Shown here: positions 1-8,991 of the stretch, one piece after another
Layout of the letters: each line of letters begins with the position of its first letter
Position numbering within the stretch: position 1 is the first letter of the stretch
Source of the DNA: Dyella thiooxydans
GTDB taxonomy: Bacteria > Pseudomonadota > Gammaproteobacteria > Xanthomonadales > Rhodanobacteraceae
DNA: 64,000 nucleotides
Direction of reading: 5' to 3'
Assembly: GCF_001641285.1 (NCBI RefSeq)
Contig: NZ_CP014841.1
Coordinates: 1,364,001-1,428,000, forward strand
Notes under the pieces: generated by a model
The model's database searches: none
What the model saw: only the letters and a program-made list of their open reading frames with translations
What the model was told of the DNA's origin: nothing
Program-made: the position numbers and the translations under genes

Positions 1-164
1 TGCACGTGGATTTTGCATTGTCGGAAGTGGAGTACTTCCACGGCGTCACCCGCTCGGCGCACGCGGCCGACGTGGCCTACGATACCTTCCTGATCGGCCA
101 TGCTGCGTGGTTCGAGGGCGCTCACGGACAGCACCTGCTGGCGGCGATCCGCGAGGCGCACTGA
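1..164 (+). CDS. C-terminal end of an unrecognised protein
   Basis: An open frame enters from the left edge and stops at a TGA at 162-164; about 53 residues are visible. The tail is rich in His, Ala and aromatic residues (for example YFHGVTRSAHAADVAY and LIGHAAWFEG). No start codon is in the window and I do not recognise the family. It lies upstream of the riboswitch and is therefore outside the thiamine-regulated unit. Confidence 0.5.
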   Translation, partial: HVDFALSEVEYFHGVTRSAHAADVAYDTFLIGHAAWFEGAHGQHLLAAIREAH

Positions 165-229
165 GCGGGGCCGCCATCGGCGCGGCTCCCCATCGCACGG
201 GCTTTCATGTTTCAATAGCGGTCTTGAAG

Positions 230-309
230 CGGGGGTGCCCGGTCGAACGGCCGGGCTGAGAGAGTCCCTTGGAACCTGATCCGGTTCGCACCGGCGTAGG
301 GAGCTTGCA
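230..309 (+). promoter_or_regulatory. TPP (thiamine pyrophosphate) riboswitch, THI element
   Basis: The conserved blocks of the TPP aptamer are readable in order: GGGGTGCC at about 232-239, GGCTGAGA at about 254-261, then CCTTGGAACCTGATCCGG and CACCGGCGTAGGGAG to about 303. This matches the THI-box consensus (GGGGTGC, CTGAGA, CCCTTTGAACCTGATCTGG, CCAGCGTAGGGA). The aptamer sits directly upstream of a TonB-dependent receptor and pnuT, genes known to be under thiamine control in proteobacteria, so it should shut the pair off when TPP is plentiful. Boundaries are approximate because the P1 stem (AAGC near 227-230 pairing with GCTT near 302-305) is short. Confidence 0.95.
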
Positions 310-343
310 GCAACCATGACGCACGTCCGTGCGTCGTGGTTGC
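310..343 (+). promoter_or_regulatory. Strong hairpin just after the TPP aptamer, probable expression platform
   Basis: The arms at 310-324 (GCAACCATGACGCAC) and 329-343 (GTGCGTCGTGGTTGC) pair along 15 positions with one T-G wobble, closing a four-base loop. The hairpin starts within a few bases of the aptamer's 3' end and ends about 40 bases before the receptor's start codon. There is no T-run behind it, so it is not a classic intrinsic terminator; it could act as a transcriptional pause, a Rho-linked element or a structure that alternates with the aptamer. An ATG at 316 lies inside the stem but opens a different frame and is not the receptor start. Confidence 0.6.
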
Positions 344-382
344 GCCGTCGCTTCGTCCCGCCCCTTCGAGACGACGACGACC

Positions 383-2581
383 ATGACCCTGCACCGCACG
401 CCCCTTGCCACCGCCCTGTTCGCCGCCCTGGCGATCGCGCCGCTGTGCGCCCGCGCCGCCGACGACGCCGGCCACGACCCGGCCCAGGCGAAGAAACTCG
501 GGACGGTGCAGGTCACCGCCGACGCCGACAAGGGCTATCACGCCGACAGCTCGCAGGTGGACACGTTCGGCAGCTTCGGCAACGCGCCGCTGCACGACAC
601 GCCGGCCTCGGTCACCGTGATCACCCGCGACCTGATCGACGACCGCCAGCCGCGCACGCTCAGCGAGCTGGTGCGCACCGACGCTTCGGTCGGCGACAAC
701 TACGCGCCCGTGGGCTACTACCAGGACCTGGCGATCCGCGGCTTCGTGCTCGACCTGGCCACCGCCTACCGCATGAACGACATGACCATCAACGGCGAGC
801 AGCTGACGCCGCTGGAGGACAAGCAGCGGGTCGAGATCCTCAAGGGCCTGGGCGGGCTGGAGGCCGGCATCATCGCGCCCGGCGGCATCGTCAACTACGT
901 CACCAAGCGCCCGGCCGACGTGCGCACTGCCACGCTGGGCACCGACTCGCACGGCTCGCGTTACGCCGCGGTGGACATGGGCGCCTGGCTGACCCCGAAC
1001 TTCGGCCTGCGCGTCAACGCCGCGCACGAGGACATGCACTCCTACGTCCAGCACACGCCGGGCCGGCGCAGCTTTCTCTCGCTGGCCGCCGACTGGAAGA
1101 TCAGCGACCGCGCCACGCTTCAGCTCGACACCGACTACCAGACCAGCGGCCAGCGCTCGGTGTCGGGCTACCAGCTGCTCGGCGGCACGACGATCCCGGC
1201 GCATCCCAGCAACACCCGCCTGCTCGGCTACGAGCCGTGGCAGCAGCCGGTCGGCATCCACTCCAGCAACACCACCGCGCGCTTCGACTACCGCTTCAGC
1301 GACCGCTGGAGCGCCCGGCTCTCGGCCGGCCACAGTCACACCGTGATCAACGACAACGTCGCCTTCGCCTACGGCTGCTTCTACGCGCCGCAGTGCGCCA
1401 CCGGCGAGTACCCGGGGAATTTCTTCGCGCCCAACGGCGACTACGACATCTACGATTTCCGCAGCCCGGGCGACACCCGCCAGAACGACGAGGTGCGCGC
1501 GGTGCTCAAGGGTGGCTTCGATACCGGCAGCATCAGCCATGAAGTCAGCCTCGGTGCCAGCGCCTTCCGCCGCACGCTGGACCAGCGGCCCTACGTCTAC
1601 GACTACGTCGGCACCGGCAACATCGATCAGGTGATCCCGCCGTACTTCGCGCCTTCGCCGAACCAGCCCGGCCCGTCCGCGCGCACCTTCAGCAGCTGGC
1701 AACGCGCACTGTTCGGCATCGACCGCATCCACCTCGGCGAGCAGTGGCAGGTGCTGGCCGGCGCCCGCTTCGTACGCCTGCACGAGCGCGCGTGGGACAG
1801 CAGCGGCCAGGTGCTCCAGCGCGATACCCGCCTTAGCAGGACCCTGCCGCAGGCGGCGGTGATGTGGCAGCCGACCGCGCCGCTGACCGTCTATGCCAGC
1901 TACAGCGAGAACCTCGCGCTGGGCGCCGAGGCGCCGTACTGGACCAGCAACGGCGGCCAGATGCTGGCCCCGGTGCACTCGCGGCAGATCGAGACCGGCG
2001 TGAAGTACGACTGGAGCGACACGCTGAGCCTGCAGGCGGCGCTGTACCGCATCCGCCAGCCCTACCAGTTCGCGCAGCCTGACCACTCGGCGGCCGGCTT
2101 CACCTTCGTGCAGCGCGGCCAGGAAGCACACACCGGCCTAGAGCTGGGCGCCGACGGCCGGATCAGCGATGACCTGCGCCTCACCGCCAGCGCGAACCTG
2201 ATCCAGGCCCGCGCCAGCCACAGCGGAACGCCGGCCTACGAAGGCCATCAGATCATCAACGTGCCACGCCTGCGCACCTCGGTGTACCTGGACTACCGGC
2301 TGCCGTTCGCGCACGCGGTCGGCCTGCTGGCCGGCTGGCGCTACGCGAGCGCCAATCCGGCCACGCCGGACGGCCGTGTCCGCGTTCCGGCATACAACGT
2401 GTTCGACGCCGGCCTGCGCTACGCCACGGCGTGGGACGGCCACCCGATGGCCTGGCACCTGAGCGTGGACAACGTGTTCAACCGCTTCTACTGGCGCGAC
2501 ACCGGCGGCGCCTACGGCGACACCTACCTGTTCCCCGGCGCGCCGCGGCTGGCGCGGCTGTCGGTCACGGTCGGGTTCTGA
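383..2581 (+). CDS. TonB-dependent outer-membrane receptor, probable thiamine transporter
   Basis: A 732-residue outer-membrane gated channel. Residues 1-25 form a signal peptide (MTLHRTPLATALFAALAI, cleavage near ARA-AD). A plug domain follows (about 30-190, with SVTVITRDLID and the GGIVNYVTKRP plug end), then a 22-strand-type barrel that ends in the typical aromatic C-terminus (LSVTVGF). The ATG at 383 is preferred over the in-frame ATG at 329 because the signal peptide begins there. By homology alone it resembles siderophore receptors; the TPP riboswitch upstream and pnuT two bases downstream indicate thiamine or a precursor as the ligand instead. The function is inferred from context, while the fold assignment is firm. 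Confidence 0.9.
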   Translation: MTLHRTPLATALFAALAIAPLCARAADDAGHDPAQAKKLGTVQVTADADKGYHADSSQVDTFGSFGNAPLHDTPASVTVITRDLIDDRQPRTLSELVRTDASVGDNYAPVGYYQDLAIRGFVLDLATAYRMNDMTINGEQLTPLEDKQRVEILKGLGGLEAGIIAPGGIVNYVTKRPADVRTATLGTDSHGSRYAAVDMGAWLTPNFGLRVNAAHEDMHSYVQHTPGRRSFLSLAADWKISDRATLQLDTDYQTSGQRSVSGYQLLGGTTIPAHPSNTRLLGYEPWQQPVGIHSSNTTARFDYRFSDRWSARLSAGHSHTVINDNVAFAYGCFYAPQCATGEYPGNFFAPNGDYDIYDFRSPGDTRQNDEVRAVLKGGFDTGSISHEVSLGASAFRRTLDQRPYVYDYVGTGNIDQVIPPYFAPSPNQPGPSARTFSSWQRALFGIDRIHLGEQWQVLAGARFVRLHERAWDSSGQVLQRDTRLSRTLPQAAVMWQPTAPLTVYASYSENLALGAEAPYWTSNGGQMLAPVHSRQIETGVKYDWSDTLSLQAALYRIRQPYQFAQPDHSAAGFTFVQRGQEAHTGLELGADGRISDDLRLTASANLIQARASHSGTPAYEGHQIINVPRLRTSVYLDYRLPFAHAVGLLAGWRYASANPATPDGRVRVPAYNVFDAGLRYATAWDGHPMAWHLSVDNVFNRFYWRDTGGAYGDTYLFPGAPRLARLSVTVGF

Positions 2582-2583
2582 CC

Positions 2584-3159
2584 ATGTCCTGGGTCGAGTT
2601 GACCGGAGCGGTGATCAGCGCCTGGGCGGTGTGGCTGACCGCCCGCCGGCGGCCGCTGTGCTGGCCGGTCGGCCTGGCCTCGGTGCTGGTCTACGGCGGC
2701 ATCTTCGTCGATGCCAGGCTCTACTCCGATGCCCTGCTGCAGCTGGCGTTCGCCGGCCTGATCGTCTACGGCTGGCAGCGCTGGCGGCGCAACCTCGACG
2801 ACGACGGCCGGGTGCAGGTGGCGCCGCTGCCGTTCGGCGAGGCGGTGGGGCACACCGTCCTCGGCGTGGCCGGTGCGCTGGCGCTGGGCTACGCCATGCA
2901 TCGCTGGACCGACGCCGCCCTGCCCTGGCTGGACGCCGCGCTGACCAGCTTCAGCCTGGTCGCGCAGTGGTGGCAGGGGCGCCGCCACCTGGCCGCCTGG
3001 TGGCTGTGGATCCTGGTCGACGTGATCTACGTGGGCGAATACGTCTACAAGGACCTGTTGATCACCTCGGTGCTGTACGCCGGCTTCGTGGTATTGGCCA
3101 TCATGGGGCTGCGCGAGTGGCAGCAGGCGCGTGGCGAGGTGCCCGTCGTCGCGGTCTGA
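2584..3159 (+). CDS. pnuT: PnuC/PnuT-family inner-membrane vitamin transporter (thiamine)
   Basis: A 191-residue, about seven-helix membrane protein of the PnuC family, which moves vitamins by facilitated diffusion coupled to phosphorylation in the cytoplasm. Family signatures visible are the N-terminal GAVISAWAVWLTARRRPLCWP, YGWQRWRR at about residue 63, and the C-terminal WWLWILVDVIYVGEYVYKDL. It starts two bases after the receptor's stop, so both are one transcript under the TPP riboswitch. That setting points to the thiamine-specific PnuT branch rather than nicotinamide-riboside PnuC. A thiamine kinase or pyrophosphokinase gene, often found with pnuT, is not next to it here. Confidence 0.88.
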   Translation: MSWVELTGAVISAWAVWLTARRRPLCWPVGLASVLVYGGIFVDARLYSDALLQLAFAGLIVYGWQRWRRNLDDDGRVQVAPLPFGEAVGHTVLGVAGALALGYAMHRWTDAALPWLDAALTSFSLVAQWWQGRRHLAAWWLWILVDVIYVGEYVYKDLLITSVLYAGFVVLAIMGLREWQQARGEVPVVAV

Positions 3160-3224
3160 GCCGGCGCCCACGCGCCGGGCATGCGAAGATGGCGCCTCCC
3201 GCCCGCACTCCTTTTTCGTTGGAC

Positions 3225-3566
3225 ATGGCTTCGAGCAACTACGACTTCCGACAGTTCCAGGCCGAACTGGCCGCACTGGACCAGGCCAGGGAAACGGCGA
3301 AACCCGAACCGGCACCGGCCGTCCCGGCCCCTGCGCCGACACCGGTCAAGCGCGGTCGCGGCCGCCCCAGCACCAAGGCCGCCGAGGCCGAGCGGATGGC
3401 CCGGGCCCGCGAGGAATTCCTCACCCTGCGCGCGAAATACCAGTTGGGCGTCGGCGACGTGGTGGCGTTCTTCCCGGAAGAGGAAGGCATCGCCTACCTG
3501 CAGTCCCTGCTCGCCCAGCCGCAACCGCGCCGCCGCCGCAAGCGGACGGACGATACCGGCGACTAA
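3225..3566 (+). CDS. Small basic protein with an AT-hook-like motif
   Basis: A 113-residue protein of unknown function. The order is: an N-terminal segment (SNYDFRQFQAELAALDQA), a Pro/Ala-rich linker, an AT-hook-like core KRGRGRPS at about residues 45-52, a helical part (AEAERMARAREEFLTL), a short domain around VGDVVAFFPEEEGIAYLQSLL, and a very basic tail (RRRRKR). The core could bind the minor groove, so a nucleoid-associated or regulatory role is possible; this is inference. An in-frame ATG at 3189 would add 12 residues. Its TAA at 3564-3566 overlaps the stop codon of the convergent kdpE gene by three bases. Confidence 0.65.
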   Translation: MASSNYDFRQFQAELAALDQARETAKPEPAPAVPAPAPTPVKRGRGRPSTKAAEAERMARAREEFLTLRAKYQLGVGDVVAFFPEEEGIAYLQSLLAQPQPRRRRKRTDDTGD

Positions 3567-4273
3567 GTCTCATCCCGGGCCAGGAAGCGGTAACCCACCC
3601 CTGGCTCGGTCTTGAGCCAGCGCGGCTCGCCCGGATCGTCGTCGAGCTTCTGGCGCAGACGCCCGATCACGATGCGCAGGTAATGGGTGTCCTGCACGTG
3701 GGTCGCGCCCCAGACCTCACGCAGCAACTGTTGCTGGCTGACCACCCGGCCGGCATGACGCAGCAGCATGGCCAGCACGGCGTATTCCTTGCGGGTCAGT
3801 GCCACCGGCTCACCGTCCAGTGTCACCTCGCGCCTCAGCTGATCGACCACCAGACGGCCGTCGTCGTAGCGCGGTGCAGCGTCCGGCGCGGTCGTCGCGG
3901 CCACCCGGCTGCGCAGCAGCACGCGCAGCCGCGCCATCAGTTCCTGGACGCCGAACGGCTTGGTCACGTAGTCGTTGGCGCCGTTGTCCAGCGCGCGCAC
4001 TTTCTGCGCCTCGCTGTCACGCACCGACAGCATCAGCACCGGCACCTGGCTCCACTGGCGCAGTTCGGCAAGCACCTCGTGGCCTTCGCGATCCGGCAGG
4101 CCGATATCCAGGATCACCAGGTCCGGCGACTGCGTGGCCGCCAGTGCCAGGCCTTCCTCGGCCGTGGCCGCCTGCAGCACCTGATAGCCCTCGGCGCGCA
4201 GCCCGATGTCGAGGAAACGGCGGATCTGTGCCTCGTCGTCGATCACGAGCACGCGCGGTGCGGATGCTGTCAT
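3563..4273 (-). CDS. kdpE: KdpE-type response regulator
   Basis: A 236-residue OmpR-family transcription regulator. The receiver domain has the acidic pair in VLVIDDEA, phospho-acceptor Asp56 (VILDIGLP), a Ser/Thr at MLSVRD and Lys in VTKPFG. The C-terminal winged helix carries LTRKEYAVLAML and HYLRIVIGRLRQKL, closest to KdpE. Its ATG overlaps the kdpD stop (ATGA), so the two are co-translated. In other bacteria KdpE activates the kdpFABC K+ pump; no kdpFABC is present here, and the gene follows kup instead, which suggests control of this local K+ transporter or of a distant kdp operon. Confidence 0.9.
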   Translation of the reverse strand: MTASAPRVLVIDDEAQIRRFLDIGLRAEGYQVLQAATAEEGLALAATQSPDLVILDIGLPDREGHEVLAELRQWSQVPVLMLSVRDSEAQKVRALDNGANDYVTKPFGVQELMARLRVLLRSRVAATTAPDAAPRYDDGRLVVDQLRREVTLDGEPVALTRKEYAVLAMLLRHAGRVVSQQQLLREVWGATHVQDTHYLRIVIGRLRQKLDDDPGEPRWLKTEPGVGYRFLARDET

Positions 4274-5808
4274 GGGCCAGGCTCCGGTGCGGGCGGCAGC
4301 GGCAGGACGATGCGGATCACGGTGCCGCCACCCTCGCCGGGCAGCGCCTCGACCGAGCCGCCGTGCGCGCCGATCATGCCACGGCAGATCGACAGGCCCA
4401 GGCCGGTGCCCTTGTGGCCACGGTCGCCACGCGAGACCGAATAAAACATGTCGAAAATGCGCGCGCGCTCGGCCTCGGGAATGCCGGGTCCGCGGTCGGC
4501 CACGCGAATCACCAGCCGCTCGCCATCCACGGCCAGGTCCACCGTCACCGGCGCACCGGGCGGGGAGAAATGCGCGGCATTCTCCAGCACGTTGAACAAC
4601 GCCTGCTCGATCAGTGCCGGATGCACGTAGAGCAGCACTGTCGCCTCCGGCAAATGCGTCTCGACCGCCTGCTCCGGGTAATAGCGGCGCAGCCGGCCGA
4701 TCGCCGCCAGCGCGATCTCGGCGGCATCGACCCAGTCGCGCTGCAGTTTCAGCGTGCCGTGGCCGAGCCGGGTCATGTCGAGCAGGTTCTGGATGTAGCG
4801 GTCCAGCCGCTGTCCCTCGCCGAGGATCGACTGCAGCAGTTCGCCACGTTCGGCCGGCGCCAGCTGGTCGTCGTAGCTGGCCAGGGTGCCAGCCGCACCG
4901 ATCATCGCTGCCAGCGGCGAGCGCAGGTCGTGCGAGACGGAGGACAGCAGCGCGTTGCGCAGGCGCTCGGTCTCGCCCTGCACACGGGCCTGCTCCAGCG
5001 CCTCGGCCAGCCGCGCTCGCTCGAGCACGCGCGCGATGTCGGCGAGCATCGCCAGGGCCAGCTCGCGCCGCGGCAGGTCCGGCCCGTCGTCCTCGTCCGT
5101 CAGTGACAGCGCCACCAGTCCCGCGGCCGGCGCCAACGGGTCGACCGGCAGCAGCCAGCAGCCGATTCCGGCGAAGTTCGCCTCGTGGCGACCGGCAGCA
5201 CGCGCATGGGCAGCGACCCAGCTGGCGGCAGCCAGCTCGTCCGGCCCGAGTTCCGGCGCATCGGACGAGGCGGCGACCACCGCCAGCGCCCCCCGCGGAT
5301 CGGGCGCGAACAGCACGACACCGCCGGAGAGCGTGCGTGCAAGGGTCACCACCGCAGTGTCGCGCACCGCCTGCAGCCCGCCGCAACCGGCCAGCCGCTT
5401 GCCGAGGTCGAGCAGCGCACGGGCGCGCCACTGCGCCTCGCGCAGGCCTTCCACCTGGGTCGACAGCCGCGTCGCCAGCCGGCTGCAGACCAGCGCGACC
5501 GCCAGGAACAAGCCCACCGCCAGCACGTCGTCCGGCCGCTCGATCGCCAGCGTGTAGCGCGGCTCGGTGAAGAAGAAGTTGTAGCCGACGAAGCAAAGCA
5601 GCGCGGTGTAGACCGCCACGGTCATGCGCGTGCGCACCGCCACCACCAGCACCGCGGTGAGGAACACCAGCGCCAGGTTCGCCACCGACAGGTAGCGCTG
5701 CGCCACGAAGGCCAGCGCAAAGCCCAGCACCGCGACCGCGGTGGCGAACAGGTAGTCGCCGAGCCGACGGGACGCCGGTGGTGGCTGCGGACGCGAGACG
5801 TCGGTCAT
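4270..5808 (-). CDS. kdpD: KdpD-like sensor histidine kinase lacking the N-terminal KdpD/Usp domains
   Basis: A 512-residue membrane histidine kinase. Residues about 18-112 form the four-helix DUF4118 region with the KdpD hallmark NFFFTEPRYTL. A GAF-like region follows (about 125-265), then the H-box SSVSHDLRSPLA with His293, an N-box (NVLENAAHFSPP), G1 (DRGPGIP) and G2 (GTGLGLSICRGM). Full-length KdpD is about 890 residues and begins with a cytoplasmic KdpD domain plus a Usp domain; both are absent. I place the start at the ATG at 5808, giving MTDVSRP; the frame is open a further 37 codons upstream but with no family similarity. The gene lies between kup and kdpE on the same strand. Confidence 0.88.
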   Translation of the reverse strand: MTDVSRPQPPPASRRLGDYLFATAVAVLGFALAFVAQRYLSVANLALVFLTAVLVVAVRTRMTVAVYTALLCFVGYNFFFTEPRYTLAIERPDDVLAVGLFLAVALVCSRLATRLSTQVEGLREAQWRARALLDLGKRLAGCGGLQAVRDTAVVTLARTLSGGVVLFAPDPRGALAVVAASSDAPELGPDELAAASWVAAHARAAGRHEANFAGIGCWLLPVDPLAPAAGLVALSLTDEDDGPDLPRRELALAMLADIARVLERARLAEALEQARVQGETERLRNALLSSVSHDLRSPLAAMIGAAGTLASYDDQLAPAERGELLQSILGEGQRLDRYIQNLLDMTRLGHGTLKLQRDWVDAAEIALAAIGRLRRYYPEQAVETHLPEATVLLYVHPALIEQALFNVLENAAHFSPPGAPVTVDLAVDGERLVIRVADRGPGIPEAERARIFDMFYSVSRGDRGHKGTGLGLSICRGMIGAHGGSVEALPGEGGGTVIRIVLPLPPAPEPGP

Positions 5809-5923
5809 GCGGTCGGATCCAAGGATGCCGGCCCACGTTAGTGCATCGCGCAGCCCGACGGCGAGGGGTCGCGCCGTGCTGCCCGTCACCCCGCGGTCAT
5901 CGGCGGAATCCGCGGCCAAGCGG

Positions 5924-7798
5924 CTAGATCTCCACCTGCGCCCCGAGCTCGATCAGGCGATTGCCGGGGATGCGGAAAAAGGCCGTCGCCGGCATCGCGT
6001 TGCGCGCCAGCAGCACGAACAGCTTCTCCCGCCACAGCGCCATCCCCGGCCGCCGACTGCCGGCCACGATGCTCTCGCGCGAGACGAAGAACGTGGTGTC
6101 CATCATGTCGAAGTGGATGCCGTTGCGCGCGCACTCGGCCAGCCGCGCCGGTACGTCCGGATCCTCGGCAAAGCCGAAACGCAGGCGCAATCGTGCGAAG
6201 CCACCTTCCAGCGGCGTCCACTCGATGTGCTGGTCCTCGTCGGCCACCGGCTCATCCAGCGTCTCCACCGTCAGCATCACGTTGCGCTCGTGCAGCACCT
6301 TGTTGTGCTTGAGGTTGTGCAGCAGCGCATGCGGCACGGCATTGCCGTTGCCGGTGAGGAACACCGCGGTGCCGGCCACGCGCACCGGCGGGTGCTCGCT
6401 CATGTTCACGATGAACGGGGCCAGCGCCAGACCGCCCTGCTGGATCTCGCGCACCACCAGTTCGCGGCCGCGACGCCAGGTGGTCATCAGCAGGAACACC
6501 ACCAGCCCCAGTGCCAGCGGGAACCAGCCGCCGGATTCGATCTTGATGATGTTGGCGCTGAAGAAGCCCAGGTCCACCACCAGCAGGCCGGTGCCTATGG
6601 CGATCACTGCCGCCCAGCTCCAGCGCCACTGGATGCGCGCCACGGTGAGCGCCAGCAGCGTGGTGATCACCATCGTGCCGGTCACTGCGATGCCGTAGGC
6701 CGAGCCCAGGTTGTCCGAGGAGCGGAAGCCGACGACCGCGAGCACGATCAGCACCACCAGCACGCGGTTGATCCACGGCACGTAGACCTGGCCGGACATC
6801 TCCTGCGAGGTGTGCACCACCCGCATGCGCGGCACGTAGCCGAGCTGCATCGCCTCGCGGGTCATCGAGAACGCGCCGGAAATCACCGCCTGCGAGGCGA
6901 TCACCGTGGCCGCGGTGGCCAGTCCGATCATCGGGTACAGCAACGTCCGCGGCACCAGGTGATAGAACGGGTTGGCCACCGTGGCCGGATCCATCAGCAC
7001 CAGCGCGCCCTGGCCGAAGTAGTTCAGCAGCAGCGCAGGCAGCACGAAGCTGAACCAGGCGACCCGGATCGGCCCCCTGCCGAAATGCCCCATGTCCGCA
7101 TACAGCGCCTCGGTACCGGTCACCGCCAGCACAACCGCGCCCAGGGCGAAGAACGCCTCGGCATGGTTGTGGGTGAAGAACTCGATGGCATAGGTCGGCA
7201 GCAGGGCGTACAGCACCGCCGGATGGCGGGCGATCCCCGACACGCCGAGTGCGGCGATGGCGACAAACCACACCGCGCAGACCGGGCCGAACACCGCACC
7301 GATGCGCGCCGTGCCGTGCCGCTGCAGCCAGCCCAGGCCGAGGATCACGCCGACGGTGATCGGCACCACGTAATGGGCCAGCTCCGGCGTGGCGACCTTC
7401 AGGCCCTCCACCGCCGACAGCACCGAGATCGCCGGCGTGATCACGCCGTCGCCGTAGAACAGCGCCGCGCCGAACAGGCCCAGCAGCACCAAGCCCCAGC
7501 GCAGCTGCGGACGATCCCGGGTGCAGCGCTGGGCCAGCGCCATCAGCGCCATGATGCCGCCCTCGCCCTTGTTGTCGGCGCGCATGATGAACAGCAGGTA
7601 CTTCACCGACACCACGATGATCAGCGCCCAGAACACCAGGCTCAGGGCACCGAGCACGTTGTCGTGGGAGGCCGGCACGCCGTGGGGGCCGAACACTTCC
7701 TTCAGCGTGTACAGCGGGCTGGTACCGATGTCGCCGTAAACCACGCCCACGGCGCCGAGGGCCAGCGCGGCCATGCGGCGCGAAGAAACAGCTTGCAT
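5924..7798 (-). CDS. kup: Kup low-affinity potassium uptake permease
   Basis: A 624-residue KUP/HAK family K+/H+ symporter, matching the usual length of about 620. The N-terminus has the family signature [22 protein letters not shown], written here as [17 protein letters not shown], with [20 protein letters not shown]-type residues near 110-130. Twelve membrane segments fill the first 440 residues and a cytoplasmic C-terminal domain follows. The ATG at 7798 is preceded by GGGAGC at good spacing. It is the first gene of a minus-strand run kup-kdpD-kdpE with a 115-base gap to kdpD. The divergent MOSC gene begins 207 bases away. Confidence 0.95.
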   Translation of the reverse strand: MQAVSSRRMAALALGAVGVVYGDIGTSPLYTLKEVFGPHGVPASHDNVLGALSLVFWALIIVVSVKYLLFIMRADNKGEGGIMALMALAQRCTRDRPQLRWGLVLLGLFGAALFYGDGVITPAISVLSAVEGLKVATPELAHYVVPITVGVILGLGWLQRHGTARIGAVFGPVCAVWFVAIAALGVSGIARHPAVLYALLPTYAIEFFTHNHAEAFFALGAVVLAVTGTEALYADMGHFGRGPIRVAWFSFVLPALLLNYFGQGALVLMDPATVANPFYHLVPRTLLYPMIGLATAATVIASQAVISGAFSMTREAMQLGYVPRMRVVHTSQEMSGQVYVPWINRVLVVLIVLAVVGFRSSDNLGSAYGIAVTGTMVITTLLALTVARIQWRWSWAAVIAIGTGLLVVDLGFFSANIIKIESGGWFPLALGLVVFLLMTTWRRGRELVVREIQQGGLALAPFIVNMSEHPPVRVAGTAVFLTGNGNAVPHALLHNLKHNKVLHERNVMLTVETLDEPVADEDQHIEWTPLEGGFARLRLRFGFAEDPDVPARLAECARNGIHFDMMDTTFFVSRESIVAGSRRPGMALWREKLFVLLARNAMPATAFFRIPGNRLIELGAQVEI

Positions 7799-8005
7799 TG
7801 CAAAAGCTCCCGGGGGCGGCCAGTCCGGCACCCCAAAACCACGACGACGCCGCCCGGCATCGTCTTGCGTGGCGCACCGCGTATTATCGTCAGGCAGGCA
7901 TAACGAGGGGATGGCGGATTCGAGCGTCGGCATAAAATCTGCGTAAAAATTGCCGCACTGCGGCATCCTGACGCCGCATACCAGACCCTTTGCCAGAAGC
8001 ACCCC

Positions 8006-8692
8006 ATGCACTTGACCACCATCAGCGTTGCCCTTCCCCGCGACGTGCCCCACGGTGACCGCACGGTCTCCACAGGCATCTTCAAGACGGCGGTGCACGG
8101 CCCTGTGCGTGTGCTGACCGAACAACTGGAGGGCGACGGCCAGGCCGACCGGATCCACCACGGCGGACCGGACAAGGCGGTGTACGCGTACGCGGCCGAA
8201 CACTACGACTGGTGGCAGCAGGAACTCGGTCGCGACGATCTCGTCCCCGGACACTTCGGCGAGAACCTCACCATCGCCGGACTCGACGAAAACGAGCTTT
8301 GCATCGGCGACCAGCTCGCCATCGGCTCGGCCCGCTTCGTGGTGACCCAGCCGCGCGTCCCATGCTTCAAGCTCGGCCTGCGCTTCGGCGATGCCAGCCT
8401 GCCGAAGCGCTTCGCCGACTCGCTGCACAGCGGGGTGTACCTGCGCGTGCTGGATCTGGGCATCATCGAGGCCGGCGACCCGGTGCAGCGTGTAGCCCGC
8501 GGTCAGGGCCAGATTGCCATCCGCCCGTTGTTCCACGCCTACCTTCACCCGAACGAACCGGCAACGCAGGCGCTGCTGGCCCGCGCGCTGACCGTGCCGG
8601 AACTGTCCGCCGAGTGGCGTAGCTCGATCGAACGGCGGCTGGCGCGTCGCCATGCCGATGGCTTGTCCCCCGACAACGGAGATGCACCGTGA
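8006..8692 (+). CDS. MOSC-domain protein, YiiM family
   Basis: A 228-residue protein with a MOSC domain (about residues 25-170), the fold shared with the C-terminal part of molybdenum cofactor sulfurase. Typical features are [33 protein letters not shown] and the conserved Cys in [16 protein letters not shown]. YiiM-type members take part in detoxifying N-hydroxylated bases in a molybdenum-dependent way; the exact substrate here is unknown. It heads a three-gene unit whose coding sequences overlap by four bases each (GTGA at 8689, ATGA at 8988). Confidence 0.88.
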   Translation: MHLTTISVALPRDVPHGDRTVSTGIFKTAVHGPVRVLTEQLEGDGQADRIHHGGPDKAVYAYAAEHYDWWQQELGRDDLVPGHFGENLTIAGLDENELCIGDQLAIGSARFVVTQPRVPCFKLGLRFGDASLPKRFADSLHSGVYLRVLDLGIIEAGDPVQRVARGQGQIAIRPLFHAYLHPNEPATQALLARALTVPELSAEWRSSIERRLARRHADGLSPDNGDAP

Positions 8693-8991
8693 GCATCCAT
8701 GTGATCGCGCGACTGACCGCCCGCCCCGAACACCGCGACGACGTCGCCCGTGCCCTCGGCCCGCTGATCGCCGGCAGCCGCACCGAGCCGGGCAACCGGC
8801 AGTACGACCTGTTCGCCGCCGCCGACGGCTCGCCGGTGTTCCACATCGTGGAGGCCTATGACGACGAAGCCGCCCTGCAGGCGCACCGCGACAGCGCGCA
8901 CCACCGCACCTATCGCGCCACCGTGGCGGACTGGCTGGCCGCGCCGCCCGAGGTCCACGTGCTCGCGCCGCTCGACGTGGCCGGTGCATGA
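8689..8991 (+). CDS. Antibiotic biosynthesis monooxygenase (ABM) domain protein
   Basis: A 100-residue single-domain protein of the ABM/YgiN ferredoxin-like fold, usually a dimer that acts on quinones or small aromatic compounds. The pattern [20 protein letters not shown] at the start and [19 protein letters not shown] in the middle is typical. Translation starts at a GTG that overlaps the stop of the MOSC gene (GTGA), indicating coupling. The small size and neighbours (MOSC, VOC) suggest a detoxification operon, which is inference. Confidence 0.85.
   Translation: MSIHVIARLTARPEHRDDVARALGPLIAGSRTEPGNRQYDLFAAADGSPVFHIVEAYDDEAALQAHRDSAHHRTYRATVADWLAAPPEVHVLAPLDVAGA

Noticed and set aside
212-2131. 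Long minus-strand frame opposite the TonB-dependent receptor
   Set aside because: It lacks any family signature, crosses the riboswitch, and mirrors the codon pattern of a well-supported gene.
5808-7798. kdpFABC potassium pump genes near kdpDE
   Set aside because: None of the pump subunits is present in either strand; the potassium gene next to kdpDE is kup.
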